Source: RUG11783 sp964599695
Lineage (GTDB): Bacteria > Bacillota > Clostridia > Oscillospirales > Ruminococcaceae
Length of the DNA stretch: 25,461 bases
Assembly (NCBI GenBank): GCA_964599695.1
Contig: CAZRGP010000032.1
Coordinates: 1-25,461 of the forward strand
Reading direction: 5' to 3'
The notes below the pieces were generated by a model. It had not been told where the DNA came from. It searched no databases and worked only from the letters and a program-made list of their open reading frames with translations. Position numbers and translations under genes: made by a program. Positions 14,202-22,456 of this stretch are shown here, one piece after another. Position 1 is the first letter of the stretch; every line of letters begins with the position of its first letter.

Positions 14202-15157
14202 TCAGGATCGGTGAATTCGCGCAGTGGATGGCGGACGATATCAACTCGAGATATGAAAGAGAGGGGATCTCCATCCGGCTGCAAACGATGGAAAAAGAGA
14301 AGAACAACGGTGTCGTTCTCAACGGACTGTGGACAGACATCAAGGGGGACGGAGCGGTGCCGGTGCTTTATCTGGAGAACGCCTTTGACCGATATCAGAA
14401 AGGGGAGTCCTTCGGCGATATCAGCAAGGAGATTGGGGACATCTATCTGGAGCTCTATGAAAACAGCAGGAATGTGGAGGTGCCGGACATAAACAAGGAA
14501 AGCGTGAAGGACATGCTCCGTCTGGATCTGATCGACACCCTGGCGGTGAAAGAGTTTAATGACTCCCTGATCACATACCCGGTGAGCTGCGGCTATGCCA
14601 TCGCGGTATACGCGGATCTTCCGAAGGATTCCCCCATACAGGGAAGGATCCGTATCACCGGCGAGATCGCGGAGAAGATGGGGTATGACAGGGAAGAGTT
14701 GTTGGAGGACGCGGTGCGAAGCGCAACGCGGTTTGATCCGCCGGTCCTCAGTTCCGTGGCGGACTTGATGATGCCGGCCGGTCTGGGCGAGGAACAGGTC
14801 AATTACCTTGCCCAGAGAAAAAGAAAGATCCCGGATAAGCTTCTTGTGCTCACAACCCAGAGCAAATACCTTGGCGCCTCCGCGCTGTATTATCCCCAGG
14901 TCCAGCGCCGGATCGGGGACCTTGTGGGGGGAGACTATTACGTCATCCCGAGTTCCGTCCATGAGGTCCTTGTTGTACCGGAAGGCCGTGAGACCGCGGT
15001 CAGTGACCTGGCGAGTGCGCTCAAGGAAGTGAACAGCTCCCTGGTGCGAAAGGAGGAACAGCTGGGAAACCGGATTTTGCAGTACCGGAGAGAAACGGGA
15101 AGACTGTATGTGGCCATGGACCTGGATATGCAGCAGAACAGGGAAAGGGGGAGATAA
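14198..15157 (+). CDS. DUF5688 family protein
   Basis: The 319-residue, soluble-looking protein matches the DUF5688 pattern common in Lachnospiraceae and their mobile elements. Its N-terminus is FAQWMADDINSRYEREG..., the middle contains LLVLTTQSKYLGASALYYPQVQ, and then YYVIPSSVHEVLVVPE. The recurrent phrases on rapid loss of a built structure (SKYLGA, IPSSVHEV) mark the family, but its biochemical function is unknown. It overlaps the relaxase stop by 4 bases (ATGA) and is followed one base later by the PrgI start. It is therefore embedded in the transfer operon, although it is usually thought of as accessory. Confidence 0.75.
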   Translation: MIRIGEFAQWMADDINSRYEREGISIRLQTMEKEKNNGVVLNGLWTDIKGDGAVPVLYLENAFDRYQKGESFGDISKEIGDIYLELYENSRNVEVPDINKESVKDMLRLDLIDTLAVKEFNDSLITYPVSCGYAIAVYADLPKDSPIQGRIRITGEIAEKMGYDREELLEDAVRSATRFDPPVLSSVADLMMPAGLGEEQVNYLAQRKRKIPDKLLVLTTQSKYLGASALYYPQVQRRIGDLVGGDYYVIPSSVHEVLVVPEGRETAVSDLASALKEVNSSLVRKEEQLGNRILQYRRETGRLYVAMDLDMQQNRERGR

Positions 15158-15158
15158 G

Positions 15159-15827
15159 TTGGAGATACGGATCAATAAGGAGATCAGACAATATACCGAG
15201 GCGGTGTTTTTCGGACTGTCGCTTCGGCAGTTCTTTTTTTCTGCATTAGCTGTGGCTTCCGCCCTCGGTCTGTATTTTCTGCTGTCCCCTGTCCTCGGAG
15301 CTGGGGCGGTGTCGTGGCTCTGTATCCTCGGGGCCGTTCCTTTCGCGGTCCTGGGCTTTTTCCGTTACAACGGCATGGCGGCGGAGCAGGCTTTCGCCGC
15401 CTTTCTCCGCAGTGAAATACTTGGCCCGAAAAAACTGGTGTTCCGGCCGGACGGGCTGTACCGGGAAGCGACATCAGAGACATTGAAAAGACACGAAAAG
15501 GAGATGAGAAATGTTGAAAAAAGAAAAGATCAGAGAGAGCATGGCGGTTCCCGGAAGGGTGCAGGACCTCATTCCGGTGAGGAGGATCTGGACGGACGGG
15601 ACCTTTCTCTGTGGCAGCGGGATGTACTCGAAGAGCTGGAAGTTCACGGATATCAATTACAAGGTGGCGGGAAAGGAGGACAAGGAGAGGATGTTCCTCT
15701 CCTACAGCGATCTCCTCAACAGCCTGGACAGCGGCTCACAGGTGAAGATCACCATCAACAACCACAGGATCCGACCTTCAGACTATTCGGAGCGCATCCT
15801 CATGGAGATGAAGGGAGACAGCCTTGA
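15159..15827 (+). CDS. PrgI family conjugation protein with over-long reading frame
   Basis: The start is TTG at 15159, five bases after a GGGGGAG site and one base after the DUF5688 stop. The first 110-120 residues are typical PrgI: EIRINKEIRQYTEAVFFGLSLRQFFF, then two membrane segments (ALAVASALGLYFLLSP and WLCILGAVPFAVLGFFRYNGM), then FLRSEILGPKKLVF. PrgI/VirB3-like proteins lie in the inner membrane beside the VirB4 ATPase. Family members end at about this length, but here the frame continues another 100 residues through the start of virB4, overlapping it by 317 bases. That tail is Gly/Gln/Arg-rich and looks like read-through of another gene's frame, so its stop may have been lost. Confidence 0.75.
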   Translation: MEIRINKEIRQYTEAVFFGLSLRQFFFSALAVASALGLYFLLSPVLGAGAVSWLCILGAVPFAVLGFFRYNGMAAEQAFAAFLRSEILGPKKLVFRPDGLYREATSETLKRHEKEMRNVEKRKDQREHGGSRKGAGPHSGEEDLDGRDLSLWQRDVLEELEVHGYQLQGGGKGGQGEDVPLLQRSPQQPGQRLTGEDHHQQPQDPTFRLFGAHPHGDEGRQP

Positions 15828-17844
15828 CGGTTTCCGGAAGGAGTACAACGACACCCTCCTGTCCAAGGCGAGGGATTCCAACGGGATCATTCAGGAGAAA
15901 TACATCACCGTCACGGTCCCGAAGCGCAGCGAAAAGGAGGCGAGGGGATATTTCGGCCGGACGGACAGCGAGCTTGCGGGGAGATTCGCCGCGCTAGGAT
16001 CCAGATGCATGCCGCTGGACGCTTCGGACCGGCTGAGGATCCTCCACGGATTCTTCCGGTACGGAGAGGAATCGTATTTTGGATTTGATATCGCCGATTC
16101 CGCGAGGAAAGGGCACGATTTCCGGGACTACATCTGTCCGGATTCCTCAGCGAAGCATGCGGACTGTCTCGAGCTGGGAGGGAGGTGGGCAAGGGCCCTC
16201 TACCTCAAGGAATACGCCAACTACATTAAGGACGATATGGTGGCGGAACTCACCGACCTGGACAGGAACATGATGCTGTCGGTCGATATCCGCCCCGTAC
16301 CTACCGATGAGGCGGTGCGGGACGTGGAGAGCAGGCTGCTCGGAGTGGAGACCAATATCACCAACTGGCAGCGCAGGCAGAACCGGAACAACAACTTCAG
16401 CGCCATGATCCCCTATGACATGGAACTGCAGCGCAGGGAGACCAAGGAATTTCTGAGCGACCTCACTACCAGGGACCAGAGGATGACACTGTGTGTCATC
16501 ACCATCCTCCTCTCCGCGGATACGAAGGAACAGCTGGACGCCGACACCGAGACGGTCCTCTCCATCGGAAGGAACCGGATGTGCCAGATCGGAGTTCTGC
16601 GCTATCAGCAGGTCGAAGGGCTTGCCACCGCCCTCCCTCTGGGACCTCCGCGGATCGGTGCGGTGCGCACCCTCACCACCGAGAGCCTGGCGGTTTTCAT
16701 GCCCTTCAAGGTGCAGGAGATCATGGACAGCGGCGGGATCTATTTTGGGGAGAACGCCATCTCGGGGAACCTCATCCTCTGCAATAAGGAAAAACTGCTC
16801 AACCAGTCCTCCTTCCTGCTGGGCGTCCCCGGATCGGGGAAATCCTTCAACGCGAAGGAACAGATCACTTTCCTCCTGCTCAACACCGAGGATGACATCC
16901 TCATCTGTGATCCGGAAGGAGAATATGTGCCGCTGGCGGAGGCCATGGGGGATCTGTCCGCCGTGATCCGGGTAGCGGCGGGGGGAAGGGACCGGCTCAA
17001 CGCCATGTACATGGTGGAAGGGTACGGAGAGAACGATCCCATCGTGGTCAAGTCGGAGTTCATCATGTCCCTCATCGAGAAGATCGACCGCGGAGGTGTC
17101 GGACCGCAGCACAAATCGGTCATCGACCGCTGCATTGCCCAGGTATACCGGGACGCCCGGGAGACCGGTATGATGCCCACCCTCTCCACGCTGAGGGAGA
17201 AGCTGCTGGTGCAGCCCGAGCGGGAGGCGCATGAGGTGGCCCTGTCCCTGGAACTTTATACCACCGGGTCCCTGGATATCTTCGGAAAGCAGAGCAATGT
17301 GGACCTGGATCGCAGGATGGTGGTCTTTGATATCCACAGTCTGGGGGAACAGCTGAAGACAGCGGGACTTCTGGTCATCACCGATACCATGCTCAACCGG
17401 GTGACCCTCAACTGGAGGAAGGGAAAGAGGACCCACGTCTTCATCGACGAATTCCACGTGGTGTTCGAGAACGAATTCTCCGCCCAGTTCTTTTCCTCCG
17501 CCTGGAGGCAGTTCCGCAAGCGCAACGCCTATCCCACCGCCATCACCCAGAACGTGGACTACCTGCTGGATTCCCCTCAGGCGCGGTCCATGCTCTCCAA
17601 CTCCGAATTCATCGTGATGCTCAACCAGGCGGAGCCGGACAGGGAGAGACTGGCATCGCTGCTGAGCATCTCCCCGGAGCAGATGAGTTACATCACCAAC
17701 GCGGAGCCCGGGTGCGGGCTCATCAAATACGGCGGTTCCCTCGTACCCTTTATCAACCGTTTCCCCAAAGGCACGAAACTCTATGATCTCATGACCACGA
17801 GACCCGGAGAGGGGATGTTCGCGGGAATGACGTCCCTGAAGTGA
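15511..17844 (+). CDS. VirB4-like conjugative transfer ATPase (CD1110/TrsE type)
   Basis: The 777-residue protein matches the VirB4 family of clostridial conjugative elements from its start: VQDLIPVRRIWTDGTFL and FTDINYKVAGKEDKERMFL. The ATPase has Walker A GVPGSGKS (438-445, Lys444) and Walker B HVFIDEFH (Asp646-Glu647), with ITQNVDYLL after it. VirB4 powers assembly and operation of the type IV secretion channel at the inner membrane. Length is normal for the family, and no frameshift is visible. GAAAAGGAGATGAGAA gives a good translation start. It overlaps the PrgI frame and is followed 16 bases later by the peptidase gene. Confidence 0.92.
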   Translation: MLKKEKIRESMAVPGRVQDLIPVRRIWTDGTFLCGSGMYSKSWKFTDINYKVAGKEDKERMFLSYSDLLNSLDSGSQVKITINNHRIRPSDYSERILMEMKGDSLDGFRKEYNDTLLSKARDSNGIIQEKYITVTVPKRSEKEARGYFGRTDSELAGRFAALGSRCMPLDASDRLRILHGFFRYGEESYFGFDIADSARKGHDFRDYICPDSSAKHADCLELGGRWARALYLKEYANYIKDDMVAELTDLDRNMMLSVDIRPVPTDEAVRDVESRLLGVETNITNWQRRQNRNNNFSAMIPYDMELQRRETKEFLSDLTTRDQRMTLCVITILLSADTKEQLDADTETVLSIGRNRMCQIGVLRYQQVEGLATALPLGPPRIGAVRTLTTESLAVFMPFKVQEIMDSGGIYFGENAISGNLILCNKEKLLNQSSFLLGVPGSGKSFNAKEQITFLLLNTEDDILICDPEGEYVPLAEAMGDLSAVIRVAAGGRDRLNAMYMVEGYGENDPIVVKSEFIMSLIEKIDRGGVGPQHKSVIDRCIAQVYRDARETGMMPTLSTLREKLLVQPEREAHEVALSLELYTTGSLDIFGKQSNVDLDRRMVVFDIHSLGEQLKTAGLLVITDTMLNRVTLNWRKGKRTHVFIDEFHVVFENEFSAQFFSSAWRQFRKRNAYPTAITQNVDYLLDSPQARSMLSNSEFIVMLNQAEPDRERLASLLSISPEQMSYITNAEPGCGLIKYGGSLVPFINRFPKGTKLYDLMTTRPGEGMFAGMTSLK

Positions 17845-17860
17845 TGCGGGAGGCAGCCAG

Positions 17861-19402
17861 GTGAAAGATATACGGACAAAGGAGAGAACGGACGGGATAC
17901 GGACAGCGGAAAAGGGTGTGTTCCGCCTGGGAAAGGAGGCAGTCTCCCGTGTCCGGGATACCACTCCGTACAGGGCGGGAGAGGAGGACGGACAACCGGA
18001 AAATCACGCAGCGGATAAAGTGGTGCGGACTTTACTTGCGGTAGAAAAAGCGGGGACGCTGCCCCGGATACGGAGTAAGAAAACGGCCCTTCTTATCAGG
18101 AGGGACAGGAAAAAGGAGATCCGGAGGGCGGCCCGCTCAGGAAAGGAGGAAATACGGACTCCGGAAACAGCGCGGAAGATGGAGCTGCGGTACGGAAAAG
18201 AGGAGACTGTCCGTCTCCGGAAGGCCTCCGCAGCAGCGAAGGTCTCATCGTATATTCCCGCTGTGACCGGATCAAGGAAGAAGCGGGGAGCGCGGATCCT
18301 TCTGCGGTCCGCCCTGCAGGCGGCAGCGGACCGCCGGGGCGCTGCCGTGCTGGCGGGAGCGATTGCCTTGCTGGTCATCTGTGTCGTGTCCCTGATCGGC
18401 GGTGTTGCGGCGTCCCCCTTCGGCATCTTTTTCTCCATCGAGGAGGAGCACGGCTCGATCCGGGAAACCGTGAGCGCGCTGAGCCTGGAATTCTATGAAA
18501 GGATCCGGTCGGTGACCGGGTCCGGAGGCTACGACCGGCTGGAGATCGTTTCGGATAATGGAAACTATGGGGTGCAGTGGGAGGAGATTCTTCCCGCTTA
18601 CGCCGTCCTTCGCACCACAGGCAGCGGAAAGGAGGTGGCTACTGTCACCGTGGGGGATACGGAGTTTCTGAGAGGGATGATGGACGCCCTCACTTCGGTG
18701 AGCGCGCAGCGCACGGTCGAGGAAGTGCCCCGACCGGCGAATACGGAGGAAACAGGTGATGAGGAGAACGGAGACGGACAGGATGAGGAGAGCGGGACCG
18801 TCACGGTGACGACTCTCACGGTCACCGTCCGGCACGGGGATATCCGGAAGTATCTCGCTGACCTCGGATTCACTGAGGAGCAGTATCGGCTGCTGGAGGA
18901 ACTGAGGGACGAAAAATACCGCTCTTTCTGGTCAAGAGCGGCAGGAGGTTATTCGGCGGGCGGTCAGATCCTGGTTCCATACGGAGGAACGAATGGATCC
19001 GGTATCCTCTCCTGGCCTCTTCCGGTACAGGGAACGGTCACATCAGGATTCGGCTACAGATCCGATCCGTTCACGGGAGAGCAGCGGTTCCACGGAGGAA
19101 TCGACATTGCGGCTGCGGCGGGCACTCCGGTCCTTGCGGCGGCGGACGGAGCCGTTTCCTACGCCAACGGCACCGATCCATGGGGAGGAGGATACGGGTA
19201 CTATGTCATCCTGAACCACGGCGGAGGGATGGAGACGCTGTACGGGCACTGCAGTTCGGTGTGTGTCCTGTCCGGTGCGCCCGTCCGGAGGGGAGAGGTG
19301 ATCGCATATGTAGGGACCACGGGAAACAGCACCGGAAACCATCTGCATTTCGAGGTGCGTATCGGAGGACAGAAGGCAGATCCGATGGCCTGTTTGGGAT
19401 GA
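17861..19402 (+). CDS. Membrane-anchored M23/LytM-type peptidase of the conjugation module
   Basis: The start is GTG at 17861, with GGGAGGC before it. The 513-residue protein has a strongly basic N-terminal cytoplasmic region of about 155 residues. One membrane helix follows at about 160-182 (AAVLAGAIALLVICVVSLIGG), then an extracellular domain and a C-terminal M23 peptidase domain. The zinc ligands are visible as HGGID (His411, Asp415) and HLHFEV (His494, His496). M23 enzymes cut peptidoglycan cross-bridges and would open the cell wall for the transfer channel. In many related elements this position is held by a lysozyme/NlpC-P60 protein, so this is a variant. It ends the transfer operon; the stop is followed by the repressor's control region. 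Confidence 0.88.
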   Translation: MKDIRTKERTDGIRTAEKGVFRLGKEAVSRVRDTTPYRAGEEDGQPENHAADKVVRTLLAVEKAGTLPRIRSKKTALLIRRDRKKEIRRAARSGKEEIRTPETARKMELRYGKEETVRLRKASAAAKVSSYIPAVTGSRKKRGARILLRSALQAAADRRGAAVLAGAIALLVICVVSLIGGVAASPFGIFFSIEEEHGSIRETVSALSLEFYERIRSVTGSGGYDRLEIVSDNGNYGVQWEEILPAYAVLRTTGSGKEVATVTVGDTEFLRGMMDALTSVSAQRTVEEVPRPANTEETGDEENGDGQDEESGTVTVTTLTVTVRHGDIRKYLADLGFTEEQYRLLEELRDEKYRSFWSRAAGGYSAGGQILVPYGGTNGSGILSWPLPVQGTVTSGFGYRSDPFTGEQRFHGGIDIAAAAGTPVLAAADGAVSYANGTDPWGGGYGYYVILNHGGGMETLYGHCSSVCVLSGAPVRRGEVIAYVGTTGNSTGNHLHFEVRIGGQKADPMACLG

Positions 19403-19448
19403 GGTGCTGAAGATCGCGATCACCTTGTCCCTGTTTGGACCCAAAGTA

Positions 19449-19507
19449 TTGCATGTCCAGGATACGGTTGATAAGATGCAGTTGCGCCGAAAGTGGACAG
19501 CTGTCCA
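19449..19507 (+). promoter_or_regulatory. Putative promoter and operator of the S24 repressor
   Basis: TTGCAT (19449-19454) and TAAGAT (19472-19477), 17 bases apart, form a plausible promoter. Seventeen bases later lies a perfect 14-base palindrome built from TGGACAG and CTGTCCA (19494-19507), at about +10 of the expected transcript. Another small inverted repeat, TTTGG-AC-CCAAA, lies just upstream of the -35. The layout fits a repressor operator. Sites are visible; use is inferred. Confidence 0.5.
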
Positions 19508-19540
19508 GAAATGATATCCGGCGCGGAACGGAGGCATGAC

Positions 19541-20134
19541 ATGCGCTGTATGGATGAGCAGCTGGTTCAGGACATATCGGACTATATCGCGGACTGCATC
19601 ATGGTGGAGGACCGGAAGCCCACGGTGCGGGAGATCGGGAACAGGTTCGGCGTCTCCAAGAGCACGGCGCAGAACTATGTGGGATACATCCGCAGGAGAA
19701 GGGTGTGTGTCCAGCTGGAGAAATTCAACGCGGGATACGAGAAGGCCGCGAGGCTGGGAAACGATATCTCCTGCGGATCCCCCTGCTACGAAGAGCAGAA
19801 CATCGACGAATACCTGCGCCTCCCTTCCTCGGTCTTCGGGAAAGGAGAGAAGTACATCCTCACCGCGAAGGGGGACTCCATGACCGGAGCGGGAATATTG
19901 GACGGGGACGTGCTGGTTATCCGGAGACAGGTCACTGCGGAGGACGGACAGATCGTGGTCGCGCTGCTCAACGGGGAGAACACCCTCAAGCGGCTGCGTT
20001 GCCGGGAGGACGGGAGACCCTATCTGCACCCGGAAAACGCGAAATACAAGGACATTGAGATCGGGCCCTGGGATACCTTCTATATCCAGGGCGTGCTGAC
20101 ACACATCGTAAAGGAGATCAGAGAGTTGCAATGA
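19541..20134 (+). CDS. LexA/S24-type self-cleaving repressor
   Basis: ATG 19541 is chosen because GGAGG ends six bases before it (a GTG at 19493 lies in the upstream palindrome). The 197-residue protein has an N-terminal winged HTH (PTVREIGNRFGVSKSTAQNYVGYIRRRR) and an S24 peptidase domain. The Cys78-Gly79 pair in ISCGSPCYEEQNIDEYLRLP sits where LexA-type proteins cleave themselves. Ser113 (GDSMTGAGI) and Lys150 (NTLKRL) would be the catalytic dyad. It probably represses the element's genes until DNA damage. Its stop overlaps the next start by four bases (ATGA). Confidence 0.88.
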   Translation: MRCMDEQLVQDISDYIADCIMVEDRKPTVREIGNRFGVSKSTAQNYVGYIRRRRVCVQLEKFNAGYEKAARLGNDISCGSPCYEEQNIDEYLRLPSSVFGKGEKYILTAKGDSMTGAGILDGDVLVIRRQVTAEDGQIVVALLNGENTLKRLRCREDGRPYLHPENAKYKDIEIGPWDTFYIQGVLTHIVKEIRELQ

Positions 20135-20349
20135 GAAAGGACAGACCGTACGCAAGGTGCAAGATCCTCTACTGCGAGGAGTGCGGGGACGCGATCACGT
20201 TTCCCGCATGCGCCGGCAGATTCATCACACACTGCCCGGATTGCGGACAGTTTTACGAAGTCAACGTGAAAGATCCCACAGGGATCAACGGAGGATTCGA
20301 ATGGAAGAAGACAGTGATCCTTCCTCCGAAGCCGGTGAATTATTCATGA
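20131..20349 (+). CDS. Small zinc-ribbon protein
   Basis: The 72-residue protein contains CEEC (14 or so residues in) and CPDC, a classic four-cysteine zinc ribbon, with an extra Cys between. It starts by an ATGA overlap with the repressor stop. It is too short for an enzyme and could be a DNA-binding or regulatory partner of the element. No named family is recognised. Confidence 0.7.
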   Translation: MRKDRPYARCKILYCEECGDAITFPACAGRFITHCPDCGQFYEVNVKDPTGINGGFEWKKTVILPPKPVNYS

Positions 20350-20624
20350 ACGAACCGGGCAGGGAACGGAGATTCGCAGGACCGCCCGCGGAAGTCCAGC
20401 GGAAACTGGACCGGACGGCGGAACTGTACAGCAGAAGGAAGAGCTGGGATATCGTCTGTCCCAGGTGCGGATACAGGATCCTCAGTGTGGAGGATTCCTG
20501 CTGCGGGATCGCGGAGATCTACTGCAGGAAGTGCAAGTTCTCCGGGGCTGTGGATCTGTCCATGTTCCGGAGAGAAAAGAAGAGCGCAGGCTCTGCCTGC
20601 GCGGACAAAAGAACACATCGATAG
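20301..20624 (+). CDS. Small zinc-finger protein, Com-like
   Basis: The start at 20301 is preferred because GGAGG sits six bases upstream; ATG 20346 is the alternative. The 107-residue product carries two CxxC pairs, CPRCGYRIL and CRKCKFSG, about 20 residues apart, then a short basic tail. The layout is similar to Com-type phage zinc-finger proteins that bind nucleic acid. It overlaps the preceding gene by 49 bases in another frame. Function is not established. Confidence 0.6.
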   Translation: MEEDSDPSSEAGELFMNEPGRERRFAGPPAEVQRKLDRTAELYSRRKSWDIVCPRCGYRILSVEDSCCGIAEIYCRKCKFSGAVDLSMFRREKKSAGSACADKRTHR

Positions 20625-20645
20625 AATCGTGCATGCGGAGCAGGA

Positions 20646-20732
20646 TCCCCGGACAGGGGACTGAAAAACTACCAGGCGCCGTGGATACCGGGAGGGAACA
20701 GGCTGTCCCTATCCGGAGATCCCGGCGCTTTT
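20646..20732 (+). terminator. Structured, terminator-like region before the sigma-like gene
   Basis: CCCC-GGACA-GGGG forms a first small hairpin (about 20647-20659). A second, larger fold follows: outer arms GCGCCG (20676-20681) and CGGCGC (20723-20728), inside which GGATA/TATCC and GGGA/TCCC can also pair. TTTT follows immediately. It could end the repressor transcript or regulate read-through into the sigma-like gene. Confidence 0.45.
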
Positions 20733-20762
20733 CTGTTGCCGGCATGCGGAAAGGAGTGAACA

Positions 20763-21350
20763 GTGAGCAGGATCTTTATGGTAAAAAGGGATCCCGGTCT
20801 TCCGGAAGGCAGGGACAACTGGATCCTGATGAGTTACAGACAGTACAGCGCCTTTCTCCGTACGGAGGAAGGCAGGCGCAGGGAACACGATTTCATACGG
20901 ATCGATTCCTGCGGGGATGAGGACTGCGTGATCATGGTGGAGTGCACCGGAAAACTGGCAAAGGAGATGAGAAGGGACAGCGAGCGGACCCGTTATCTGG
21001 AGCGGGGACGAAGGCAGGCGCAGAGAAGAGCCGGAGAGGATATTCCCCTCGAAGAGATCCTGGAGCAGGAGGAGGATGAGCGGTATGCGGAATATCTTAC
21101 GGATCCGGCAGGGGACGTGGAGGAAAAGGTCTTCGCCCGGATGGACCGTGAACAGGTACAAAAGGCGGTCGGTGCGCTGGATAGGGAGAAGGGGGATCTC
21201 GTCCGATCGCTGTTTCTGGATAAGAACGAAACAACGGAAACACAATATGCCTTCCGGAACGGCATGAGCTGGTCTGAAGTGCGCGGGAGAAGGAAGGAGG
21301 CACTCAAGGAACTGGAAAGGCTCCTGAAAAACGTGAAGTCGGATGTTTAG
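20763..21350 (+). CDS. Sigma-70-like factor of a conjugative element
   Basis: GTG 20763 follows GGAAAGGAGTGAACA. The 195-residue protein has a charged middle (LERGRRQAQRRAGEDIPLEEILEQEEDERY). Its C-terminal helix-turn-helix (QKAVGALDREKGDLVRSLF ... NGMSWSEVRGRRKEALKELERLL) resembles region 4 of sigma-70 factors. Small sigma-like proteins of this kind are common next to conjugation genes in Clostridia and may drive their transcription. No classical region 2 is obvious, so it could be a non-canonical factor or a regulator with a sigma4-like HTH. Confidence 0.75.
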   Translation: MSRIFMVKRDPGLPEGRDNWILMSYRQYSAFLRTEEGRRREHDFIRIDSCGDEDCVIMVECTGKLAKEMRRDSERTRYLERGRRQAQRRAGEDIPLEEILEQEEDERYAEYLTDPAGDVEEKVFARMDREQVQKAVGALDREKGDLVRSLFLDKNETTETQYAFRNGMSWSEVRGRRKEALKELERLLKNVKSDV

Positions 21351-21363
21351 GTGCGCAAAATTT

Positions 21364-21426
21364 TGAGCGATTTCGCTCATGGATACCGGTTTTCTGTTGA
21401 ACGGGCAGGCATCGCTCTAGTACAAT
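21364..21426 (+). promoter_or_regulatory. WYL-gene promoter with upstream inverted repeat
   Basis: TTGAAC (21397-21402) and TACAAT (21421-21426), 18 bases apart, form a good promoter. A perfect inverted repeat TGAGCGA-TT-TCGCTCA (21364-21379) ends 17 bases upstream of the -35. It could be the operator of the WYL regulator or of a neighbour, or, as RNA, a short terminator hairpin for the sigma gene (no U tract). Confidence 0.6.
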
Positions 21427-21457
21427 GGAATCATCAGAAATGATGGAGGAAACTGCG

Positions 21458-22417
21458 ATGACGAACGACAGACTTCTCAGCACACTGGAGTATTTATGGA
21501 AAGAGACCGATGTCAGGCATACGGTCTCCTGTGTGGATATCATGAAGTATCTGAGCACCAGAGGGATCAAGGTGCCGACGAGAAACACGGTGTACAAGGA
21601 TATCAAGACGCTGCAGGACTTCGGGATCCGGATCGAGAAATACAAGGGTACCCAGAACCGTTACTGGATCGACCAGCGTGTCTTTACCGACGCGGAACTG
21701 CAGCTGCTCACCGACGCGGTGCAGGCTGCTCAGTTCATCTCCCGGAAGAGGAGCGGAGAGATCCTGGAAAAACTGGCTGTTTTTGCCGGAAGGGACGAGA
21801 ACGAGCTGCTCAAAAGAAAACTGACCGTGGGCCTTCGTCCGAAATCCACCAACGAAAACATCCTATTCATCGTCAATGAGCTTCAGCATGCCATCAACCG
21901 GCACAGAAAAGTGACATTCCGCTATGTGGACTACAACGAGAAAAAGAAAAAAGTCTTCCGACATGACGGGCAGACATACAGTCTTTCTCCTTACTCCATG
22001 CTCTGGAACGGGGACAACTACTATGTGATCGGGTGGTCTGATTCCCATGAAAAGGTCGTGACGTTCCGGGTGAACCGCATCGATAACGTTACGGTGACTG
22101 CGGAGCGGGCAGTAGGCCGCCCGAAGGGGTACCGGGAATCCGATTATTACAGTGAGATCTTTTCCATGTATGACGGACCGGAATGCGACGTGCAGCTTCT
22201 GTGCACCAATGACATGATGAATGTCATCGTGGACCGCTTCGGCCTCGGCGCGGATACCAAAGTCATGGACGAAGACCATTTCCGGGCAGACGTCACTGTC
22301 CGGCTCAGCACCACTTTCTACGGATGGCTTTGCTCTCTCGCAGGAAAAGTGAAACTGGTGTCTCCGCAGAGCGCGGTGGATGAGTTACAGGAACTGCTGA
22401 GGAAAATGCAGGGATGA
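21458..22417 (+). CDS. WYL-domain transcriptional regulator
   Basis: ATG 21458 has GGAGGA seven bases upstream; an ATG at 21425 overlaps the -10 box and is rejected. The 319-residue protein has a DeoR-type HTH in the first 60 residues (KVPTRNTVYKDIKTLQDFGIRIEKY) and a WYL domain (YNEKKKKVFRHDGQTYSLSPYSMLWNGDNYYVIGW). A C-terminal WCX-like extension follows. WYL regulators bind a ligand, often nucleic-acid-derived, and control defence, DNA-damage or mobile-element genes. It precedes the reductase-like gene by 39 bases, so they probably form one unit. Confidence 0.9.
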   Translation: MTNDRLLSTLEYLWKETDVRHTVSCVDIMKYLSTRGIKVPTRNTVYKDIKTLQDFGIRIEKYKGTQNRYWIDQRVFTDAELQLLTDAVQAAQFISRKRSGEILEKLAVFAGRDENELLKRKLTVGLRPKSTNENILFIVNELQHAINRHRKVTFRYVDYNEKKKKVFRHDGQTYSLSPYSMLWNGDNYYVIGWSDSHEKVVTFRVNRIDNVTVTAERAVGRPKGYRESDYYSEIFSMYDGPECDVQLLCTNDMMNVIVDRFGLGADTKVMDEDHFRADVTVRLSTTFYGWLCSLAGKVKLVSPQSAVDELQELLRKMQG

Positions 22418-22456
22418 CCTTGTGTCTGTCCAAAGCGCTTATTGGAGGAAGAGAGA

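Noticed and set aside
13967..15175. Long - strand frame opposite the relaxase end and DUF5688
   Set aside because: It is a shadow of two recognised + strand genes in a packed operon; no recognised domain.
16147..17964. Long open frame on the - strand opposite virB4
   Set aside because: It mirrors the coding strand of an intact, recognisable virB4 and has no family features or ribosome-binding site; high GC leaves antisense frames open.
19043..20155. Long - strand frame opposite the M23 peptidase and the repressor
   Set aside because: It spans two recognised genes and their control region; no convincing start or domain.
20465..20920. An extra + strand frame between the zinc-finger and sigma-like genes
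   Set aside because: It only exists as a shadow across two recognised genes and the structured gap; no site or domain supports it.
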